A DNA stretch of 64,000 nt from Proales similis. Its lineage: Eukaryota > Rotifera > Eurotatoria > Ploima > Proalidae. The stretch is taken from positions 372,001 through 436,000 of the forward strand of contig JAGVRJ010000011.1 of the NCBI GenBank assembly GCA_019059635.1, given 5' to 3'. Positions 55,286-64,000 of the stretch are shown piece after piece; position 1 is the first letter of the stretch; the number at the start of each line of letters is the position of its first letter. The translations under genes and the position numbers were made by a program. The notes under the pieces are model-generated. The model did no database searches and was not told the origin of the DNA. It saw only the letters and a list, made by a program, of their open reading frames with translations.

Positions 55286-56969
55286 TCAGCGTTTCAGCGT
55301 GCCCTCGTTTCGCTCCAGAGCGACCTCGATCATTCTGAGTTTCGATTTGACCGCCTTTTGGCTCGAATTAAAACCTGTCCAATTAGACTCTGGCCGGCTC
55401 GTCTTGCTTACCTTGTATTTGTCGAATTCGATTCTGTAGAGTTCGCGCTCTTCGGTTCGCATCGTTCTACTCGCCTCGCACTCGTACTTTTTCAGCAGGT
55501 CTTTGAGCCTCGCTTTTTCTAGCACGCAAATGTCCCTCTCTCTGGTCAGCTCCGCCCTTTGGCATTTTATTTACTCTCGGCTCAAATTGAGCGCTCTTGC
55601 CAGTTGACTCACCGACTCATCGATTGAATGCTGTTCAGAATGGCTCGGCCGGCCGCCGTGCCTCCCATCATGAAAACGTCTTCATCGTTCTCGATGCCGT
55701 CGACAAAGTCCTGGCCCAACGTGCGCTTGGTTAAAACTCGTAATTAGCTTTGCGCTCGAGGTGGTGTTACTCTGGCATTTGTTACGTTCGGATGGCCCTG
55801 ATGCTGGCTAATGAGACGCTTCACTCGTCTGTAATGGTCGTAGAGCGGTCGCATGAGGTCCTTTTCGAGTTTGCTCTGGGGTCGGCCGTACCGCTCCTCG
55901 AACGTTAGCAGCTCTCTTTGGGTGTCCACTTTTTCCACTTGAACCTCTTCGCGGCTCATTTTCTGTTTGCAAATGCCAAATGAACTGTTTTTTCTTTAAA
56001 ATGGCCGCGTTAAGGCTACCTCGAGGTAAGGAGGCCGACGAGCGACTCGTCTCTTTTCGATCAGATTATTGAGCAAATCTCGTAGGCTGATGGCCATTGC
56101 GCGCATTTTCTCTTGCTCGCTGCGGCTCATTTTCGCCTCTATTTCGCCGTTCTTGTCCTCGTAGTAATCGTTGTCGTCTAAACCATTCATTCGATTCAGT
56201 CCTCAAAGCCGCATAGAGTTCACTTGCCGGTGTATTTGGTCATTTTCAACTCCTTGAGCAGCTGTTCGATCTCGTTTCGCAGATTGAGACGCCGCTCGAC
56301 GCCGCCGGTTCGGGCGTGAGTCTTTAAAACAAACACTTCGCTTGTGCTAGCGTTGCGTTTCGGATTCGGGCTGTTGCCACTTTGAGTTTGAACAAGTCTG
56401 AAGAAGCGCCAGCAAAACGAGCAAGAGATGAACGTCTCAAGTTACTTTTTCTCTTTCTTCAAGTGAATGTTGTCCTCACTCTCATAGAGCTTGTTTGCTC
56501 GATTTGCCTCGGTGATCGAGCTCAGATCGAGAGACGGCACCTGAATTTTGCTGCTCGACTTGCTTGTCGCCTCGTCCTTGTCCGCGAGCTTTTTAGGACT
56601 CGGCCGGCCGCGATCGCTCGACTCATCGCCCCAAACCCGTTTGGGTTCACTCGATTTGCGTCTGTACTTGAGCTTTTCAAGTGTGTCCACCGCGTCCGAT
56701 GACCACAAATAGGCTGAGATCACATCGTGGATGGTTCGGTTTAGCAGCCTTCAATGTGCCTGTCAGTGCCAGATAGGCAGCGCGAAACGAGAGAACCCAC
56801 TTACTCTTGGCTGTGGGCCGCAAAGCCCGCATTGCTGGCCACGCTCAGTTCGCTCAGGCTGTCGACAATCGAGTTCTCGAGGTCGTCAATGCTCAAATGC
56901 TCAGACTGAAAACACTTTTAGAGCGGGCCGATCGACAGATAACTGAGAGCAGCTCACCATTTCCTTCAT
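55286..56969 (-). CDS. FAM13-family protein without RhoGAP domain
   Basis: FAM13 proteins are cytosolic scaffold-like proteins; FAM13A has been linked to Wnt and insulin signalling. Nine exons (56958-56969, 56805-56905, 56446-56748, 56228-56397, 56020-56177, 55771-55962, 55613-55725, 55412-55556, 55286-55354) join in frame to 420 residues. Family hallmarks: FVLKTHARTGGVERRLNLRN, TFEERYGRPQSKLEKDLMRP followed by LYDHYRRVKRLIS, and at the end LKDLLKKYECEASRTMRTEE with EFDKYKAVKSKLRMIEVALE. The N-terminal RhoGAP domain of long FAM13A/B forms is absent, as in FAM13C or short isoforms. The intron at 56178-56227 uses a GCAAGT donor. The first exon is tiny, so an upstream exon may exist. Confidence 0.85.
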
Positions 56970-57646
56970 TCTACCTGCGACCATTTACTTGCGTTTTTCA
57001 AGGGTCAAAGCGACCGCTTCAGATGACCAAATGGAGCTCTGCGCTTTCTAATAATATTGTGAATATTTTCCTATGTTAATTCGCTCTGCCCTGGCCGTTT
57101 ACAAGCGACCTCGCTCGTCTCTCTCCTGTCGCTGTCTGCACATTAGTCGCTAGCTCTACTTGCGTCGCATTTTACCTCACTTTTAACTCTGCTCTCGCCA
57201 CTATCCCTCTCGCACTACTCCCCGTCTGTGCTGTTTGCTCTTCGAGCATTGCCCACTGGATTTCATTTGCGTCAAACGACCAAGTCGAAGCTGAGTCAAG
57301 AGTTGATTACCGTCTCTATTATGCTCCTCTCGCAATTTTGTTCGTTTTTCAATCGCAGCCAAATGAACTCTATGTTTAGGAGCAGCATTGGGTTGCCTTG
57401 TTTTTGTTGTTGTTTTTGTCGGATTAGAATTCGGAAAACTGTTTGCAGAGGCGAGCGGGACACAAAAAAGATAAGATTGAATTATGCGACAATTTCATCT
57501 ATTGCGAGTCGTAAAGGCAAATACTGATTATTGCCAAGAGAGAGAGAAGGGCCGACGAACAGATGAAATTATAAATTTGTCGTCTCAATGTGTCTGTGTG
57601 CGCGCGCGGGTCTCTGGCTTGAAATATAATTCATCTCGATCGATAA
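56970..57646. other. divergent intergenic region
   Basis: Between FAM13 and the PGAP4-like gene, with pyrimidine-rich sequence. No supported gene. Confidence 0.4.
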
Positions 57647-58921
57647 ATGGGATGTAGGACGAGATTCGGCTGGCTGGCGCTTCTCTTGATTCTGGTGCTA
57701 GCCTCTTGGCTGTTGGCGATCGGCCTCAGCCAAATCAACTCCGCTTCGAAATTCAGCCAGCTTGAACAGCACTATGAACACTACGTGTTGAAAGCGCGCC
57801 AAGTCGAACAATCGGCTCAAGTGGCGTTTGACTCTCTCAGCTTGTGGCTCAGTGTGCATGGCAATTCGAGCGGCGTCCAATTCGGCACTGCGACTAGTCG
57901 ACCGTTCCTGTGTGTGAGCGTCATGTCGCGGCCGAGAATAAACTCTGAGATTAACTACGTAAAGCAGTCGCTGATGGCCTTGTTGGTGCGAACGCCATTT
58001 CGAGCGCAGAGCGAAATTCTGCTTCAAGCCGTGAACGTAGAGCCGATCGCGTCGAAGAACGAGCAACTGCTGGAGATGCGAGATCTGGTCAAGATTGTGA
58101 ACCTGAGCTCAACCGAACACTTTGCCGACATTCGAGCCAAAGAGGCGGCCGACTACGCTCTGGCACTTGACTATCTCTACACGCTCAAGTGCCAATACGT
58201 GCTGATGATGGAAGATGACGCAATCGTGGCCAGCCACTGGTATTCAAGACTCAAACGCTCACTCGAGCAAGTTGAAAGTTCAAGCCATGGCCAATGGCTT
58301 TGTATAAAGCTCTTTTCTGGCTACAAGTTCTACGACTGGGACTGGCTTGCCTATCCAAGCGTGCTCATTCAATTGCTGCTTCAAACTCTTTTCGTCTCGA
58401 TCGCAATCGCTCTTCTCGCCTGGCTTTTACTCGTTCGTTTTACCGGTAGCCAACTCAAGGCCGAAAAGTGCCTTGCCAGCTGCAACAAACTTTTTATTTC
58501 TCTTCTCTTTATTAATCTGATCGCAATTATGGTCTGGACGCGCACCACCAGCGTCGACCCGTTTCAGTTCGGTGTGCGCAAAAGTGACACCGGATTCGGA
58601 GCTGTGTCGCTGCTTATGCCCGGCGAGCGTTGCAGACAGTTCGCGCAGTACCTTCAAGTTCGACTGGAAAAATACAAAAACAGCCCGAACGAGCCATTCC
58701 GAGCCAAAGACTTGCTTCTCAGCGATTTCGAGCACCAACAGCAGCTGCACGAGTTTATTGTCGAGCCGTCTCTGGTCCAGCATATTGGAATGCATTCGTC
58801 ATTGTACCCACGTGACATCTCCGACTGGGGCTACTTTAAAATGTTCAAGTCTTTCTCGTACACAGACGCATTCAAGCCGATCAAGTTCGACCCACAGTGG
58901 TCAGAGAATGGCGTTGAATAA
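57647..58921 (+). CDS. PGAP4-like GPI-GalNAc transferase
   Basis: PGAP4 (TMEM246) is a Golgi glycosyltransferase that adds GalNAc to the first mannose of GPI anchors. The intronless frame gives 424 residues, near the family length (about 400). Layout is diagnostic: an N-terminal membrane anchor (about 8-28), a GT-A-like fold whose DXD equivalent is YVLMMEDDAIV (Glu189-Asp190-Asp191), then a pair of closely spaced membrane helices (about 238-265 and 281-298) inserted within the catalytic domain, and a second catalytic half with DTGFGAVSLLMPG, DLLLSDF and EPSLVQHIGMHSSL. The stop codon lies inside AATAAA (58917-58922), so the 3' UTR must be very short. It converges with the HEAT protein gene, 48 bases between stops. 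Confidence 0.85.
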   Translation: MGCRTRFGWLALLLILVLASWLLAIGLSQINSASKFSQLEQHYEHYVLKARQVEQSAQVAFDSLSLWLSVHGNSSGVQFGTATSRPFLCVSVMSRPRINSEINYVKQSLMALLVRTPFRAQSEILLQAVNVEPIASKNEQLLEMRDLVKIVNLSSTEHFADIRAKEAADYALALDYLYTLKCQYVLMMEDDAIVASHWYSRLKRSLEQVESSSHGQWLCIKLFSGYKFYDWDWLAYPSVLIQLLLQTLFVSIAIALLAWLLLVRFTGSQLKAEKCLASCNKLFISLLFINLIAIMVWTRTTSVDPFQFGVRKSDTGFGAVSLLMPGERCRQFAQYLQVRLEKYKNSPNEPFRAKDLLLSDFEHQQQLHEFIVEPSLVQHIGMHSSLYPRDISDWGYFKMFKSFSYTDAFKPIKFDPQWSENGVE

Positions 58922-58922
58922 A
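58917..58922 (+). terminator. poly(A) signal overlapping the PGAP4-like stop codon
   Basis: AATAAA whose TAA is the in-frame stop. Confidence 0.5.
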
Positions 58923-58969
58923 AACTCGATTGTAGCTTTTGATTAATCTATTTCGTGTCAAAACAGGGC

Positions 58970-61900
58970 TCATTTGGCCAGAGCCGGAAGTGACTGGCTC
59001 GCATTTTCCTTGAGTTTTTGCAAGTTGCTTAAAGTCGGAAAGTTTGAAGCGGGTTGGTGATCGACTCTGCGACAAATGGAATTTGTTACTTACAAGTAGA
59101 TTCGCGAGTTTCGATCTAGATTCTTGAACGCCTTCACAACGTACGGGTCTTGCGGGGCCATGTTGAACAGGGCCTTGAGAGCCTTGTTTGCACACAGTTT
59201 GCACATTTATCAAACAAATCGAATGAGGCGGCCGCTTACCATTGTGCGGACAAACTCGGAATTGTCCAGCTCGAGGAGATCAACGATTGCTTGAATTACT
59301 TTGGGCTTCTTGGCGTCCAGCATTTCCTTTTTGATTTCGGCTTGTTTTAGTATTGCAATTCGAAAACGATTTGAACAAACAAACGACAGTTCAAACAAGC
59401 GTTAGAGAGGGCGTTTAAATTGAAAGCAACGACTTCATTCAAGCTCCTTCTTTTAGAGGTCTTTACCAATTTGAACAAATTGAACTAAACGATTTAGGAC
59501 GGACGGAAAGAGACAATTAGCCAGCTAAGGAGACTAAAGGGGAACGAGAAAGAGCCAAAGACCTTACCATCGCAATTACTGCTTTGCCTCTGACGTCTTC
59601 GCTCGGACTGCTCAGGTTCCTGGACGTTGCATTTGAAAGAATCGTAAGTGCGCTCGGACTCGGATCATGAGACTTACTGGAACATTCTGGTGAAGACTTT
59701 GTTGAATAGGCGAAGTTCTTTGAGGAGGTTGCCGACTTCTTCGCGAACCGTCTGTATGGGGTCGTCGGAAAGACGCCGCTCCAGCAGGTCGTAGAGCGAG
59801 TCCATCAGTCCTCGCTGTACAATCGGTTCAGTGCCGATATGAGCGAGGAGACGAACGGCTGAGCAGCGGCAAACCCAGTCGCTTGAGTGCTCGATTTGCT
59901 CAAATATGGTCTTGACTATTTGCTGATTCCTCAGGCCAAACAGGCGAACCAGCGCTTCTAAAGCAGTGGCCTTTAGACTGGAATCTTGACTTGCTTCGAT
60001 CACACGGATGAGGAGGTTAATGGCCAGTTGCGATTTGACCATTTCGAGCTTGCCGATGCAGATCGCAGCGTCGACCGCAACCGAGTCGCTGCCCTCCACA
60101 ATCAGCTCTTCAAGACTTTCCACAATGTCGCCCATTGACTCCTTATTTTGAGTCTTAAGCCGCCAGCATCAAATTGAGCCGAATAAAGTGAACTCACATA
60201 GTTGGATGGTGACGAAGCGTTCTGGATGGCCCGCATGATCTCGACCTTTACCGCAACGTTGGCCGTTTTAAACAATCGCTTGAACAAATCGCAGACGTCT
60301 TGATCCCAGTGGCTCAGTTGTACCAGTGACTTGGCGCTCTCGAATCTCAGCACTTCGTCTTGACTGTTGTCGGTCAAAATTGCTCTAAGACAGGCCACAA
60401 TTTGCTGGCTGCCTGTTCCAATTTGCGCCAGGTGCTAATTGCAGCACCAAATGAACAATCCGTCGGCGAGTGGATCGAACTGATTTCTTACCCGAATCGC
60501 ATCCAGACGCTGCTCATGTGCCTGCGAGTTGAGGGACAAGTTGATCAGAAACTATTAAATTTGAATTGGTCAGCTGCAAACATCAGCACTGTCTCTCTCA
60601 GATTCTTGCCTCGAGTCGTTTCTGGCGAAATTCCTGTCCCAGTTTAGAGCCTGAGTCCGCCGCCACCGCCTCGTTTGGTTTCCATTTTATTTTGGACGGT
60701 ATTTTGTTTTTGGCGCTGATTTAGCGAGCGATTTAAAAATGATTTCTCGTTCGAATTGCGCATTTTACCCCATCGGCTGTTGGACCGTGTCGTAGTCAAT
60801 CTCACGGGCGGACACGTACACTCGTTTGGGAAAGTAGAGCTTTACTTTGGTTCGCTCTTTCAAGTTGTGCTGCATCGCGATTCGAGGAGGAGCCTTTGTC
60901 TCTTCAGCTCCCAGTTCGAAGTCGTTTGAGAATCGTGGGAACAACTGATCGCGTTTCTAAATCCCAATGTGCAAAGAGCAGACTTGGACAACTGAGATTT
61001 GAGAGTTACAGTTCTGGGCAGAGGCAAAGGAGTCGGAGCGATCAGTGCGGGCGGAATGTAAAACCTTGAGCGGCGATCGACCGGTCCTCCGCTTTTCAAT
61101 TCTCTTTTCTTGAACTTGGATCGCTGAAATGAGCGATTAGATAAGCATTTTAGAAGAGACGATGATTCATGGGCAGCTCACACTCGTGTCAGATTTGGGA
61201 CTTTGAATCGAATTGGTGCAAGCAAGGACACTTTTGGCTCCAGCTCTTGAGTTGAGACGTCGCTCGGAAGCATACGGCGACTCGTCGTCCGTGTCATGGT
61301 CGTCGGCGTTCGGCAGCGGCAAGTAATGATACGAGGTCGGGTCAAGAGCACAAAGCATTTGAGACGCCTTTGGATGATAAAAGCCCTTTTGCAGCTCCAT
61401 TCGCCAGATGGGCAATGGCTCTGATTTAGAAAGCGTTAAGGGCTCATACGATCAGTAGCTGGCCTGGATGAACGCCTACCGGGCGAATCAAGCAACTCTT
61501 CGTCCTCCTCTTCCTTCAGCTCTTCTTCATTTTCAGCGCAACTTTCGGCTCTTTTTTCCTCATTCTCGGCGATTTCCGTTTGAAAGATTTTTTCTCCAAC
61601 CGGTAGCGATCGTTCTACACCGGACACTTGGCTGTCAAGTTTTTCGCCGATTTTCTCAACGTTAGCCGAACGATCGCTCAGAGCTGCTTCTGAAGCAGTT
61701 TCGTTTAGAGCGCCCTGCGACTCATGGTGCTCTTGTTCCGGATGATTATCCTCTTCCGATTTGGTCTATCATCGATCAAATTTCGTTTCATTTGCTGGTT
61801 GCGACGGTTGCATCAGATTGCTTACTTCAGATTCACTCGAGAGCAAAGAATCGGTGCTGCCAGACGCCGCTCGCTCCCATTTGAAATGGTCGATTGGCGA

Positions 61901-62716
61901 TGAATCTTTCCTCTCGTCGGACAAAACAGACTTTTCATCTTCTTGTTCCGCATGCTGTTGCTCGGAATTCAGGACTGGAAGCGGATCGTTCAGCTCTGAT
62001 GTAGCCTGTTCCTGTCGGTGCTCGTTTTCCACAGGTCGTGCGCATTCGGGCTTCTCCTCGGCTGGCTCATCGACTAGTTTGGCTATTTTCATCGACTCGA
62101 GTTGTCTTCGAAGGGGAAACTCGATCTAGTCTCAGCAGGGAAGCAGCAAATCAGCCAACTGGTCCTTATTTCATTGAATCGTCTAATTACGTTCTTATTC
62201 GAGCGGATGATTGACTCGATTTTTTGCTCGAACCAGGAGACTCGGGCGCGGATTCTGGCCAAATTCTGCTGATGTTGGCCAGCTTCGATGAGGCGCATCC
62301 GAGCATAGTTTAGTTCGGTGTTCAATCTGTTCACTACCTTTCACACCAAACTGATTAGTTGATTCAATAGAGCCCTTGAGAGGCCTGAAGAGTCACACCT
62401 GGAGGCGAATTTTGTGCCTTTGATAGGCGACTATGAGCTGCGGCTCTGACATCGCTTCCAAGTCGGGCTGCTCGTCCAAGTCATCGCTCCATTCTGCCTC
62501 GTCGATCGGGGCTGAGCAGGCGGACAGTCGGTCCAAATCTGCAAACTCCGATAGACTCGGGCTTGCCCTGCGCCGTCTTAATTCGATTGCAATTCGCTCA
62601 ACATACTCGGCCTTTGATTTTTCGTGCTCAATTATGGATAGGCGTTCAAGAGTGAATGCGTTTACTTGTTGACCGATCAGAACGTCGGTTCGAAACTGCT
62701 CGCCTTGTGCAGCCAT
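58970..62716 (-). CDS. coiled-coil plus HEAT-repeat protein (possibly HEATR4-like)
   Basis: About 922 residues in fifteen exons: 62399-62716, 62191-62337, 61826-62125, 61480-61765, 61182-61420, 61010-61123, 60769-60956, 60610-60715, 60492-60521, 60198-60434, 59678-60141, 59568-59619, 59240-59340, 59094-59182, 58970-59066. All junctions keep frame except the one between 59568 and 59340, which is one base short and may hide a small exon. The N-terminal 190 residues are helical and charged (SEPQLIVAYQRHKIRLQ, RARVSWFEQKIESI); an acidic Glu-rich linker follows; PLPIWRMELQKGFYHP opens a middle part; from about residue 575 HEAT/ARM repeats run to the end (VAVDAAICIGKLEMV, SLKATALEALVRLFG, RCSAVRLLAHIGTE). 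The intron at 60522-60609 starts with GC. Function unknown; HEATR4 is a guess from layout. It could also be two genes. Confidence 0.65.
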
Positions 62717-63165
62717 CAGCCTTTAAGGACTAGAGCATCGACTCGAAGAACACAACTACGTGCCATGTTTAACTGGTTTAATTGAATTTTCAGGGAAAGA
62801 AAAGTTCAAATATTTAATCAACCGCTTGGTCGCTGAGAAGCCTGTCAGGGGCGTTTCGTCGTCGTCGTCGGGTTTGTCGATAAGCTCGTGTTGTTGAGAC
62901 TCGCACAGTGCAGTAAAAGCGTCGCGTCATTTAAAAGGTTTAATTATGTAACCATGACAATGAGCCACCTGTTGATGCCAACGTACTCTCACACAATCAG
63001 AAGCGATTGGCGAGCCATTTAAAGACCTCGTCGGGCGAGAGAAATGAGAGCAAACAAAAACAGGTCTCCTTTCTGCGGCTATTTGTTCTGTTTTGCGAGT
63101 GCTGGATTGTCTTTATTTCGTAAACAAATTCGACGGCGTAAGAAGCTAAACTAAAAGCAGCTAGA
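62717..63165. other. intergenic region
   Basis: Between the HEAT protein start and the ABCC stop. No gene seen. Confidence 0.4.

Positions 63166-64000
<835 letters not shown>

Overview
This window is nuclear DNA from a compact animal genome. Genes have GT-AG introns of about 45-65 bases, AATAAA poly(A) signals, and metazoan-specific families: two nicotinic acetylcholine receptor subunits, TULP4, LIX1/lowfat, polycystin-2, BUB1, TXNDC15, FAM13, ABCC. Several large genes have no intron (AQR, RPRD2-like, the receptor-like protein, PGAP4-like). A small-genome arthropod such as a mite would fit, but this is inference; the sequence alone does not fix the species. I saw no prokaryotic operon, transposon, CRISPR array, virus, tRNA or rRNA.

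Layout. 0.3-4.8 kb (+): an unnamed multi-exon membrane protein, tail to tail with LTN1/listerin (-, 4.9-11.1 kb). 11.5-19.6 kb (+): a small secreted or membrane protein, the intronless spliceosomal helicase AQR followed by a decayed fragment of itself, and an orphan seven-helix-type receptor. 19.8-27.9 kb: a head-to-head pair of nAChR subunits, alpha-type (-) and non-alpha (+), separated by about 4 kb of repeat-rich DNA. 28.6-32 kb (-): TULP4. 34.3-36.2 kb (+): an RPRD2-like protein. 37.4-44.2 kb (+): a small charged protein, an SH2 protein, a GPI-type FN3 protein, OARD1, SIRT6 and PMVK. 44.3-45.7 kb (-): TXNDC15 and a 61-residue cysteine-rich protein. 46.4-51.9 kb (+): HAGH, LIX1-like, PKD2. 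52-57 kb (-): a BUB1 kinase without its usual N-terminus, then FAM13. 57.6 kb (+): PGAP4-like glycosyltransferase. 59-62.7 kb (-): a coiled-coil plus HEAT-repeat protein. 63.2-64 kb (-): the C-terminal end of an ABCC transporter, cut by the window edge.

Most genes are unrelated housekeeping or signalling genes. Two neighbourhoods look functionally coherent: the nAChR subunit pair, and SIRT6 next to OARD1 (a producer of O-acyl-ADP-ribose next to the enzyme that removes it). Exon models were built by hand from splice sites. For LTN1, TULP4, both nAChRs, OARD1, SIRT6, PMVK, TXNDC15, HAGH, LIX1-like, BUB1 and FAM13 the exon lengths sum to a whole number of codons, which supports them. Three models have unresolved junctions: the 5' half of the first gene, the first intron of PKD2, and one late intron of the HEAT protein.
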